From Dysgonamonadaceae bacterium (GTDB lineage: Bacteria > Bacteroidota > Bacteroidia > Bacteroidales > Azobacteroidaceae): DNA of 5,048 nucleotides. The position numbers and the translations under genes were made by a program. This document shows positions 1 to 5,048 of this stretch, piece by piece. The notes under the pieces were generated by a model that saw nothing but the letters and a program-made list of their open reading frames with translations, made no database searches and was not told the origin of the DNA. The stretch is taken from NCBI GenBank assembly GCA_031284225.1, contig JAITAH010000309.1, forward strand, positions 1-5,048. The letters run 5' to 3'. Numbering within the stretch: position 1 is the first letter of the stretch; each line of letters starts with the position of its first letter.

Positions 1-291
1 AACACCAGAATCCCTGGCATTCGTTACTACCTTAGCCAACAGCTCTTGGTCGGTGATTTTCTTTATGGCAGCCTCACGAACATACCAATCATTATCCTTT
101 TGGGCTATCTCGGCCAGCAACTCCTGGTCGGTGAGTTTCTTTACGGCCTCCCGGCGAACATACCCATCCGTATCCTCTTGGGCTATCTCGGCCAGCAGCT
201 GCTGGTCGGTGATTTTCTCTACGGCGGCCCGGCGAACAGAGCAATCGCTATCCTTTATCGCTATTTCGGCCGGCAACTCCGGGTCGATGAG
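1..291 (-). repeat. 78-bp tandem coding repeats in the partial LRV protein
   Basis: Three full units and part of a fourth, each 26 codons, lie inside the open frame at 1-336. They resemble each other (TDQELLAEIAQ core) more than they resemble the units in the neighbouring repeat gene, which mostly use TDPELLA and KNAKY. This suggests within-gene homogenisation. Confidence 0.65.
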
Positions 292-336
292 TTTCTCTAC
301 GGGAGTCTTACCACTCCAACATTTGTTCTTTATCAT
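1..336 (-). CDS. HEAT/LRV-type repeat protein, 3' end outside window
   Basis: This minus-strand frame is open from an ATG at 336 to the left edge, giving 112 residues with the C-terminus missing. After a short head (MIKNKCWSGKTPVEK) come repeats of exactly 26 residues, starting near residues 16, 42, 68 and 94. Each follows the pattern [IL]TDQ-x-LLAEIA-x(6-7)-YVRR-x-AV-x-K, two short helices per unit, as in HEAT-like or leucine-rich-variant alpha-solenoids. Such proteins usually bind other proteins and have no catalytic residues; no partner can be named. In-frame stops lie just upstream (TAG and TAA between 360 and 375), so this is a separate reading frame from the repeat gene at 402-989. A TTG at 345 is an alternative start. 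No signal peptide is visible, so the product is probably cytoplasmic. It may be an independent gene or the downstream fragment of a once longer one. Confidence 0.7.
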   Translation of the reverse strand, partial: MIKNKCWSGKTPVEKLIDPELPAEIAIKDSDCSVRRAAVEKITDQQLLAEIAQEDTDGYVRREAVKKLTDQELLAEIAQKDNDWYVREAAIKKITDQELLAKVVTNARDSGV

Positions 337-401
337 ATCTATCAAATTTTTTATGGTGTTGCGCTAAACATATTATACAATTTCGGAAATAAAGTGTTTG
401 T

Positions 402-832
402 TCACCCTGTCTGAATTCTTGTGAGTTTCGCTACGGCTACCTTGCGAACAAACGAATACTTGGCATTTTTCGCTACATCTGCCAGCAGCTCCGGGTCGGT
501 GAGTTTCTTTACTGCGGCTAAACAAACATATACAACAGGCCCCTTTTTCGCTATCTTAGCCAGCAGACGCCGGTCGGTGAATTTTTCTACGGCGGCCTCG
601 CGAACATCCGGATACTTGGCATTTTTCACTATATCGGCCAGCAAATCCGGGTCGGTGAGTTTCGCCAGGGCGGCCTCGCGAATTTTCGGATGCATATCTT
701 TTTTCGCTATTCCGACCAACAGATGCGGGTCGGTGATTTTCTCTACGGCGACCTCGCGAACGTCCCAATTATACTCCGGATTTTCTGCTATCTTGGCCAG
801 CAGCTCCGGGTCGGTGATTTCCGCTATTATAT
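402..832 (-). repeat. 78-bp tandem coding repeats in the LRV protein
   Basis: Five full degenerate units of about 78 bp (26 codons) and one truncated unit lie within the gene at 402-989. The most conserved stretch encodes TDPELLA; on the plus strand it reads approximately GCCAGCAGCTCCGGGTCGGTGA. The copies are clearly diverged at nucleotide level, which points to old duplication under protein-level constraint and not to recent slippage. Confidence 0.7.
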
Positions 833-989
833 TCAACCTGTTCGGGCCGGCAAGTTCTGCGGAGCGGCAGATTTCCGCATCCAAGATAACCGTAATCTCT
901 TTCAATATTATACGAATAGTTTCCTCATCCGCCATCTGCAATTTGATGTAACGGTTCATCCTGTGTGCGATGACATCTGCATTTTTCAT
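402..989 (-). CDS. HEAT/LRV-type repeat protein, 195 residues
   Basis: The N-terminal part (about residues 1-57) is a charged, probably helical domain without repeats. Repeats then start at residues 58, 85, 111, 137 and 163, with consensus [ILF]TDP-x-LLA-x-IAKNAKY-x-x-VREAAVEK and a period of 26 residues (27 for the first). A stub of a sixth repeat begins at residue 189 and ends abruptly as LTRIQTG. The architecture is an alpha-solenoid with no catalytic motif, so a scaffold or binding role is inferred and the partner is unknown. I chose the ATG at 989 over an in-frame TTG at 1019, because a TATATTTG box at 1017-1024 would overlap the longer start and fits a short leader to 989. No signal peptide or membrane segment is seen. 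Long plus-strand open frames across this gene are shadows caused by the 78-bp periodicity. Confidence 0.75.
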   Translation of the reverse strand: MKNADVIAHRMNRYIKLQMADEETIRIILKEITVILDAEICRSAELAGPNRLNIIAEITDPELLAKIAENPEYNWDVREVAVEKITDPHLLVGIAKKDMHPKIREAALAKLTDPDLLADIVKNAKYPDVREAAVEKFTDRRLLAKIAKKGPVVYVCLAAVKKLTDPELLADVAKNAKYSFVRKVAVAKLTRIQTG

Positions 990-1016
990 GACGTTGGCGC
1001 TTTTATTATTGGCAGG

Positions 1017-1024
1017 CAAATATA
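1017..1024 (-). promoter_or_regulatory. Putative -7 box of the LRV gene promoter
   Basis: The minus strand reads TATATTTG here, a full match to the Bacteroidetes TAnnTTTG -7 element. Transcription would begin near 1012, leaving a leader of about 20 nt before the ATG at 989. I see no good -33 TTTG at the usual 19-21 bp spacing, so the call rests on the -7 box and its position. Confidence 0.4.
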
Positions 1025-1063
1025 ATGAAAACCAGGGATATTTCGGACATTCGGCAAAAAATT

Positions 1064-1246
1064 TATCTTGGCCGGCAACTCTTAGTCGGCGAGTTTTTCT
1101 ACGGCGGTTTTACCTGTCCAACCCCTGTTCTTTACCGCCGCCTTCGCTGCTATTTTGGAGATAAATCCCGGACTTTTCATGATTCTATGTTTGTTATTAA
1201 AGGGCATCTCTAAAAACTCCTGATTTTCCATCCCTTTGCTTTCCAT
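1064..1246 (-). pseudogene. Degraded start of an LRV repeat gene
   Basis: The minus-strand frame opens with an ATG at 1246 (a second ATG at 1231 and a TTG at 1306 are alternatives). It reads about 54 codons, ending KNRGWTGKTAVEKLAD before a TAA at 1082-1084. The last part matches the head of the gene at 1-336 (KNKCWSGKTPVEKLID). Counted by eye, 56 of 75 bases agree between 1064-1138 and 262-336. The TAA sits where the other copy has CCG (Pro), and the sequence after the stop still reads ELPAKI like the other copy's ELPAEI, so homology continues through the stop. This looks like a repeat gene broken in its first repeat. It could instead be a live small ORF of about 54 codons. Its N-terminal half is not recognised. 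Confidence 0.5.
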
Positions 1247-1486
1247 TACGCTTGCATCCGTATCTTTCCGTGAGAGTTTGTGCGGATATCTGTGAACTTC
1301 TCCCAAAGTCCTCTGAATAGCTCGAAATTAATACCTTTGCTTAATTTATCCAAGGGATCGCCCCATTGACTCAACTTGCTTAACCGGATATCCTGATCCT
1401 ATCAATCGTAATCTTTATGTCGCGTGAATTTTTTTATGCACAAATTTATATAAAAGTTCTCACATATACACAGATAAATAAAAATG
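1247..1486. other. Intergenic region without a recognisable gene
   Basis: No convincing coding frame or RNA gene is seen here. It holds a candidate minus-strand -7 box at 1441-1448, a T7 run near 1430-1437 and an 8-bp palindrome GGATATCC at 1386-1393. A plus-strand TACCTTTG at 1332-1339 has no matching -33 element or downstream gene. Confidence 0.5.
1441..1472 (-). promoter_or_regulatory. Candidate promoter upstream of the degraded LRV start
   Basis: The minus strand reads TAAATTTG at 1448-1441, a full match to TAnnTTTG. It is preceded at 20 bp spacing by TGTG (1472-1469), one base off the -33 TTTG. It points toward the degraded repeat ORF at 1064-1246 and sits just after the inferred terminator of the glycan operon. 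That is where a promoter for the repeat-gene cluster would be expected. Confidence 0.3.
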
Positions 1487-1586
1487 GATGAAAGACAAAA
1501 GACAGAAGAAGAAAGAAATAGATAAGAAAGAGATAAAGACGTCTTTTATCTTTTATGTCTGCATCTATCTTCTTTATTCTTTCATC
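1476..1586 (-). terminator. Long imperfect hairpin terminator after the flippase gene
   Basis: A 100-bp inverted repeat spans 1487-1586. Its outer ends pair perfectly over nine bases (GATGAAAGA at 1487-1495 with TCTTTCATC at 1578-1586). Its centre is AAAGAC/GTCTTT around 1540/1541, extended by GAT/ATC across a one-base bulge. The arms between are purine-rich on one side and pyrimidine-rich on the other, and pair only in part. On the minus strand the hairpin is followed by CATTTTTATTTA, a U-rich tail. It begins about 28 bp past the flippase stop. An intrinsic terminator is the simplest reading; the unusual length also allows an intergenic repeat element. Confidence 0.55.
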
Positions 1587-1614
1587 TTGAACAATAAAGC
1601 CTTGGCTTCCGTTT

Positions 1615-2931
1615 TTACTTCTGACCTTTGCGCCCGGCAGACCATTTCTCTATCCGCTTTTTCCATTCGTTCCTGACAAAGGAAATATCCTGTTGCGTAA
1701 TTGGCAACTCGCTTAGTTTCAAGTCGGCGTCCCGCACAAAACATATCAACGTGTAAACAAAGCTGCTGCAATAGGAAAAACTGGTTATCAGGCCGACCGC
1801 GAAAATTCTGTCCGAACAGGAAAGCTTGTCGAAGAAAACAATCAACGGTAAACTCAATCCTCCCGTAACGGCCAATCCGATGGCAGAGGCGATTGTGTTT
1901 ACTTTATAATTCCCGAAACCGGAAAAATAATGCGACAGTATCATGTTGCACGAAAGAACAATAATTCCGCCGCCCAGCGCATAAATGATCTTTTTCGATG
2001 CGGTAAATTCGCTGCCGAAAATCAAACCCAATCCTTGTTCTGGGATGCAAAACAGGATCAGGATCGCTGTGCCGGCAAAAACAAACGTCAGTTTGAGGAA
2101 AGACAAAGTGATCTTTTTCGCATACACTTTATCGTCCCCGCAATTTGAAATCCTTGCATATTGCACGGTGGAAATACTTCGGGGAAATATCCAGATGGCT
2201 TCCGACAGTTTCGTTCCCAAGTCGAAGATTCCCAGTGGTTTTATGCCTGCAATGAATTGAATGACATAATAACTCATCCGATAGTTCAACAGTTGAGAAA
2301 GATTGGCAATCTGTATCAAAAAACCGTACTTGAACATCTGTCCGAATAACTTAAACAGCTTGCCGAATCCGCTGTACCGGATGTTTTTTGCAACCGCATA
2401 CACGCTTCCGGCAAACGACAGGAGGTAAGAGGCGCCATAGGAATACAGGTAGGCCGATACGTTCGTGATCTGGCATACATACAGTAAAATAAGCAATATC
2501 GACAGGTGAACGGTTACTTGGCCTAAAATGAAAATATTGTATAATCGGATATTTTCCTGCGCTAACAAATAGAGCGAATTGACGGAAAATAAGGCAAGAA
2601 AAAATGCACACAGATATAAATGCCAGACATGTTCTGCCGATACAAATCCGAAGAGATACAAAAGAAATGTTCCCAATCCATTTGTTACAATGCCGAATAT
2701 ATAGGAAAGAAAGAGTAATTGAAATGGATCGCAGCGCGGCAACAGGTAGATCAACGAAGGGCCTCCAACAAAAGAAGTGAGAATTTGAAGAATGGTGATG
2801 TTTAGAACAAACAGTCCGATGATTCCCACCCCTTCCGGACCGAACGAATGGGCATTAATGATAACGATTATCAGCGTGAATACCGTGCAAATAATTCTGG
2901 TTCCGAAGGTTCCTGCAATATTCTTAAACAT
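1615..2931 (-). CDS. Wzx-like oligosaccharide flippase (MOP/MVF superfamily)
   Basis: The 438-residue product is a highly hydrophobic inner-membrane protein with about 12 predicted membrane segments (roughly residues 9-28, 36-56, 72-96, 104-124, 132-153, 160-182, 200-215, 218-232, 277-297, 316-336, 345-367 and 376-398) and a charged cytoplasmic tail. The N-terminus, with a hydrophobic helix followed by HSFGPEGVGIIGL at residues 28-40, matches the start of polysaccharide transporters of the PST/Wzx type, whose usual length is 400-500 residues. Such proteins flip undecaprenyl-linked oligosaccharides to the periplasmic face. I chose the ATG at 2931, which overlaps the stop of the upstream glycosyltransferase (ATGTTTAA). 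A TTG at 2988 would add 19 residues inside that gene and is less likely. The overlap suggests translational coupling in one operon. The glycan it moves cannot be read from sequence. Confidence 0.85.
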   Translation of the reverse strand: MFKNIAGTFGTRIICTVFTLIIVIINAHSFGPEGVGIIGLFVLNITILQILTSFVGGPSLIYLLPRCDPFQLLFLSYIFGIVTNGLGTFLLYLFGFVSAEHVWHLYLCAFFLALFSVNSLYLLAQENIRLYNIFILGQVTVHLSILLILLYVCQITNVSAYLYSYGASYLLSFAGSVYAVAKNIRYSGFGKLFKLFGQMFKYGFLIQIANLSQLLNYRMSYYVIQFIAGIKPLGIFDLGTKLSEAIWIFPRSISTVQYARISNCGDDKVYAKKITLSFLKLTFVFAGTAILILFCIPEQGLGLIFGSEFTASKKIIYALGGGIIVLSCNMILSHYFSGFGNYKVNTIASAIGLAVTGGLSLPLIVFFDKLSCSDRIFAVGLITSFSYCSSFVYTLICFVRDADLKLSELPITQQDISFVRNEWKKRIEKWSAGRKGQK

Positions 2932-4135
2932 GTGTAATCGACTGTTGATAAATAGATAGAAACAAGTTTCCGACCCGGTTCTCCCCAAAGTTCTCTACCG
3001 CATAATCCCGGATAAGCTGGGGATTATAGTGCTGATGATTGTCCAGCATATAAACCATCGCCCTCAAAAGCTCGTCCTCATTTTTCGGGGGAACCAAAAC
3101 GCCATTATCGTCATGGACAATATCCACTATTCCGCCCGTTCGGGTAGCGACGACCGGTTTCCCGCAGGCAAAACTTTCGATCAGGACCAGTCCCTGCGTT
3201 TCAAAATTGCTGAACAGCAAATGGAAATCCGAATAATTGTAGTAAAACGGCAACTGCTCGTTGGGCGCTTCTTCTTGGAAGAAAACGTATTTATCCAGTA
3301 TCTGTAACCGATCGGCAAGACTTTTGGCAAAGGGCAAATAGTGTTCGTTTCCGATCACGATCAACTCAAAATCGTTGCGTAGAACAGACAAACGTTGAAT
3401 GGTTCGCAGGATGCCGGAAATGTTTTTTATCGGATCATTCAATGTCGAAACATGCAGCATAACCTTTTTTTGCTTCTCAACCGGAAAGGGAAAAAACAAT
3501 GAATCGTTGATCACATTGGGGACAATGTGCCAGTTGGGATGATCCAGATGATGCCTCCTCATGGCCTCTTTTAACTGAGCCGATACGGTAGTAACCGCCG
3601 CCGCTTTACGGACGGCATATCGGGTAAGTATCTTGCGAAAAATTCCTTGATAGGAGTTCCTTTCCGGCAAATATCTGCTCCAGTGTTCGGTGATAATATA
3701 GGGGATATGATATTTCCATTTCAGTATAAATGCCGGCCATACAGTTCGGGTCAATATATTTACATGCGTAATATCGGGCAATCCGTATTTTTGAATGGCC
3801 AAAGCGATCCCTTTCCGGTAGGCTCGGTGCGTCCGGATCGACCGCAGTAACTTTCCAAACAAATTCCTTATTTTGACGCCCTTATAACGAATACGTATTT
3901 CAACCAAATTCCCTTTCTTCTCCTCTTGAAGCGTCAAAGCCTGTTTTTGCGTGTAGGAAATGTCTTCATACGGATGAATAACGGTTATTTGAGTCAATTT
4001 GCTTATGGCGCCGGCATGATTTTGGACAAAATTCCCGTTCAAAGGATAAAATTCGGTGGGATACCATGCCGAAAAAAGGAAGACCGCAGGCGTCCTGCTA
4101 TCCGGAAAAAACCGTTTCTTATGAGGCGTAAGCAT
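2924..4135 (-). CDS. Glycosyltransferase, GT4-type (GT-B fold)
   Basis: The 403-residue product has the two-domain GT-B layout. The N-terminal acceptor domain begins with FLFSAWYPTEFYPLNGNFVQNHA (about residues 19-41), typical of GT4 enzymes, and contains TEHWSRY at 149-155. The linker holds VPNVIN near 205-210. The donor-binding domain has HVSTLNDPIKNISGIL at about 228-243, with the basic residue expected for the sugar-nucleotide phosphate. It also has the E-x7-E signature ETQGLVLIE at 312-320, followed by SFACGKPVVATRTGG. These fit a retaining transferase using a nucleotide-sugar donor at the cytoplasmic membrane face; donor and acceptor are not known. I chose the ATG at 4135 because a promoter box lies at 4162-4169 and residues before it match nothing; in-frame ATG (4231) and TTG (4243) starts are rejected. 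It overlaps the flippase gene by 8 bp. A surface-glycan role is inferred. Confidence 0.85.
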   Translation of the reverse strand: MLTPHKKRFFPDSRTPAVFLFSAWYPTEFYPLNGNFVQNHAGAISKLTQITVIHPYEDISYTQKQALTLQEEKKGNLVEIRIRYKGVKIRNLFGKLLRSIRTHRAYRKGIALAIQKYGLPDITHVNILTRTVWPAFILKWKYHIPYIITEHWSRYLPERNSYQGIFRKILTRYAVRKAAAVTTVSAQLKEAMRRHHLDHPNWHIVPNVINDSLFFPFPVEKQKKVMLHVSTLNDPIKNISGILRTIQRLSVLRNDFELIVIGNEHYLPFAKSLADRLQILDKYVFFQEEAPNEQLPFYYNYSDFHLLFSNFETQGLVLIESFACGKPVVATRTGGIVDIVHDDNGVLVPPKNEDELLRAMVYMLDNHQHYNPQLIRDYAVENFGENRVGNLFLSIYQQSITHV

Positions 4136-4161
4136 CTTTTTTTGTATGATTTTAAGAGATA

Positions 4162-4195
4162 CAAAGGTAGCATAAAATTTTCTATTACATACAAA
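4162..4195 (-). promoter_or_regulatory. Promoter of the glycosyltransferase-flippase operon
   Basis: The minus strand carries TACCTTTG at 4169-4162, a full match to the Bacteroidetes -7 element. TTTG lies at 4195-4192 with a 22-bp spacer, slightly longer than the usual 19-21. Transcription would begin near 4155, giving a leader of about 20 nt. The ATG at 4135 follows an A-rich run (CAAAAAAAG) with no Shine-Dalgarno sequence, as is usual in this phylum. Confidence 0.6.
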
Positions 4196-4224
4196 CGCAT
4201 AAAACGACGTTTTTAGTTTTGTAA

Positions 4225-4256
4225 TTTGCATGTTTTGAAACAATAAACTATATTTG
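4225..4256 (+). promoter_or_regulatory. Promoter reading into the 42-bp repeat region
   Basis: TTTG at 4225-4228 and TATATTTG at 4249-4256 are separated by 20 bp. This is a textbook match to the Bacteroidetes -33/-7 promoter in both boxes and spacing. Transcription would start near 4261, just before ATG codons at 4272 and 4299. It is divergent from the glycan operon promoter, with the two -7 boxes about 80 bp apart. No other promoter is obvious before the gene at 4744, so this one may drive that gene too. Confidence 0.65.
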
Positions 4257-4271
4257 TAACCGCTTTACAGA

Positions 4272-4700
4272 ATGTATGCAGAGAAACAAACAAAAATCAT
4301 GAACAATTTTTCAAAGAATTACCGCTATCCGAATCCTGTAAACGGCCGTCTTTTTTGCTTAGTCCCGACGGACAAAATAAATAAAACGCTCTGCCGGAAG
4401 GTCTGTACGACTACCGAAAGCCTCCCCAGCCCTCGTTTGGACGAATGTACGACTACCGAAAGCCTCCCCAGCCCTCGTTTGGACGAATGTACGACTACCG
4501 AAAGCTTCCCCAGCCCTCGTTTGGACGAATGTACGACTACCGAAAGCCTCCCCAGCCCTCGTTTGGCCGAATGTACGACTACCGAAAGCTTCCCCAGCCC
4601 TCGTTTGGACAAATGTACGACTACCGAAAGCTTTCCCAGCTTTAGTTTGGACGAATGTACGACTACCGAAAGAAACCGGAAAATCATTCGCAAACAATAA
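4272..4700 (+). CDS. Hypothetical repeat-containing small protein (coding status uncertain)
   Basis: This frame encodes 142 residues from the ATG at 4272; the ATG at 4299 would give 133. The first 40 or so residues are a basic, non-repetitive head without signal peptide. Then comes a 14-residue unit, CTTTESLPSPRLDE, six times with small changes, plus a final CTTTE, and a short basic tail. Its best support is the promoter just upstream and a start codon at the right distance. Against it, differences between repeat copies mostly change the amino acid in this frame, and the head matches no family I recognise. The array may instead be a transcribed non-coding leader of the gene at 4744, or be read from the other strand, where a 118-codon frame is open at 4359-4715. 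Confidence 0.35.
   Translation: MYAEKQTKIMNNFSKNYRYPNPVNGRLFCLVPTDKINKTLCRKVCTTTESLPSPRLDECTTTESLPSPRLDECTTTESFPSPRLDECTTTESLPSPRLAECTTTESFPSPRLDKCTTTESFPSFSLDECTTTERNRKIIRKQ
4404..4672 (+). repeat. 42-bp tandem repeat array, six full copies and one partial
   Basis: Full copies start at 4404, 4446, 4488, 4530, 4572 and 4614; a 17-base partial copy occupies 4656-4672. The first 17 bases, TGTACGACTACCGAAAG, are identical in all seven. Copies 1 and 2 are identical throughout. Copy 3 has one change, copy 4 one, copy 5 two, and copy 6 five, all in the second half of the unit. Near-perfect identity points to recent expansion, with the last full copy the oldest or least homogenised. The unit is a multiple of three and contains few stops, so several frames stay open across it. 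Confidence 0.95.
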
Positions 4701-4743
4701 ATCATCAACAATCATAATTTTTCACTAATAAATTTTAACAACA

Positions 4744-5048
4744 ATGAAAATCGAACGAATCAGATTAGACCGCTTACGCAACGAAGAATGGTTCAACTTC
4801 TTCACCGAATTTAAAACGTTTGTTACGCAATCGACGCCGCAGGCGCTGAACATCGAAGTCCTCTTTACGGCCTTTCTCGCGCTGTATGCGCAGGCCGACG
4901 AGGCGTTGGAAATACTGCGAAAAAGCGCTTACACGGACGAAATCATCCATTTGGACGCCGCCCGCGACAGTTCTTTCCGCGGACTGTCCGAAACCGCCCA
5001 ATCCGCTTTGCATCATTACGAGCCGCTGAAACGCGCCGCCGCCGAAAA
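4744..5048 (+). CDS. DUF6261-like protein, N-terminal part
   Basis: The frame is open from an ATG at 4744 to the right edge, giving 101 residues with the C-terminus outside. It begins MKIERIRLDRLRNEEWF. Then come a helix-rich stretch with LNIEVLFTAFLALYAQADEAL (about 36-56), RKSAYTDEI (59-67), DAARDSSFRGL (70-80) and HHYEPLKRAA (89-98). From memory this pattern of start motif, RKSA-T-EI and D-x-RD-x-x-FRG matches DUF6261, a Bacteroidales family without known function; I could not search to confirm it. No signal peptide or membrane segment is seen. The start follows an A/T-rich stretch (TTTTAACAACA) with no Shine-Dalgarno sequence. The gene looks richer in G+C than the flippase region. It is probably transcribed from the promoter at 4225-4256 through the repeat array. 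Confidence 0.7.
   Translation, partial: MKIERIRLDRLRNEEWFNFFTEFKTFVTQSTPQALNIEVLFTAFLALYAQADEALEILRKSAYTDEIIHLDAARDSSFRGLSETAQSALHHYEPLKRAAAE

Noticed and set aside
46..414. Plus-strand open frames of 122 and 104 codons at the left end
   Set aside because: They are shadows of the partial LRV repeat gene on the minus strand, with the repeat periodicity keeping them open.
421..951. Plus-strand open frame of 176 codons
   Set aside because: It lies antisense to the LRV gene and stays open only because the 78-bp repeats carry no stops in that frame; the minus-strand protein has clear repeat logic.
1332..1437. Plus-strand small RNA starting from TACCTTTG at 1332-1339 and ending at a T7 run
   Set aside because: No -33 element at proper spacing and no convincing hairpin before the T run; a single 8-base match is not enough.
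1488..1676. Plus-strand ORF of 62 codons
   Set aside because: It reads through the long inverted repeat and into the antisense of the flippase 3' end; its low-complexity KDKRQKKK start is the purine-rich hairpin arm.
2932..2988. Extended N-terminus of the flippase from a TTG at 2988
   Set aside because: It would lie wholly within the glycosyltransferase gene; the ATG at 2931 gives the usual family start and a typical coupled overlap.
4136..4243. Extended N-terminus of the glycosyltransferase from TTG 4243 or ATG 4231
   Set aside because: A consensus promoter at 4162-4195 lies inside this extension, and the added residues do not resemble the start of a GT4 enzyme.
4445..4645. Second plus-strand frame through the array (MYDYRKPPQPSFGR repeats)
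   Set aside because: It starts inside the repeat, has no leader of its own and is stopped by a TAG within copy 6.
4404..4672. CRISPR array
   Set aside because: The units are contiguous, with no unique spacers between conserved repeats, and there are no cas genes; this is a simple tandem repeat.

Overview
The window looks like a chromosomal accessory region of a Bacteroidales bacterium, perhaps from the Tannerellaceae/Parabacteroides side of the order; the genus is a guess. Four things support this. Several sites match the Bacteroidetes sigma-ABfr -7 box (TAnnTTTG). Start codons follow A-rich stretches instead of Shine-Dalgarno sequences. There are 26-residue HEAT/LRV-type repeat proteins of a kind common in this order. 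The right edge carries a gene that looks like a DUF6261 protein.

Layout, left to right. (1) Positions 1-1246, minus strand: a small cluster of alpha-solenoid repeat genes. It has one gene running off the left edge (1-336), one complete 195-residue gene (402-989), and a degraded gene start (about 1064-1246). The degraded start is a diverged copy of the start of the 1-336 gene, but an in-frame stop interrupts its first repeat. (2) Positions 1247-1614: no gene seen. The right part is a 100-bp imperfect inverted repeat followed on the minus strand by a U-rich tract, which probably terminates the glycan operon. (3) Positions 1615-4135, minus strand: a two-gene operon, a GT4-type glycosyltransferase followed by a Wzx-like polysaccharide flippase, overlapping by 8 bp and preceded by a recognisable promoter. 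(4) Positions 4136-4271: a divergent promoter region. (5) Positions 4272-4743: a plus-strand transcription unit that begins with a good promoter and contains six full copies and one partial copy of a 42-bp tandem repeat. The repeat is open in several frames, so its coding status and strand are uncertain. (6) Position 4744 to the right edge: the start of the DUF6261-like gene.

The glycosyltransferase and flippase plausibly act together in making and exporting a surface polysaccharide: the first would add a sugar on the cytoplasmic face and the second would flip the lipid-linked glycan across the inner membrane. No polymerase, initiating transferase or sugar-nucleotide gene is in view. The repeat proteins are probably protein-binding scaffolds of unknown partner. 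The least explained element is the 42-bp minisatellite between a strong promoter and the DUF6261-like gene.
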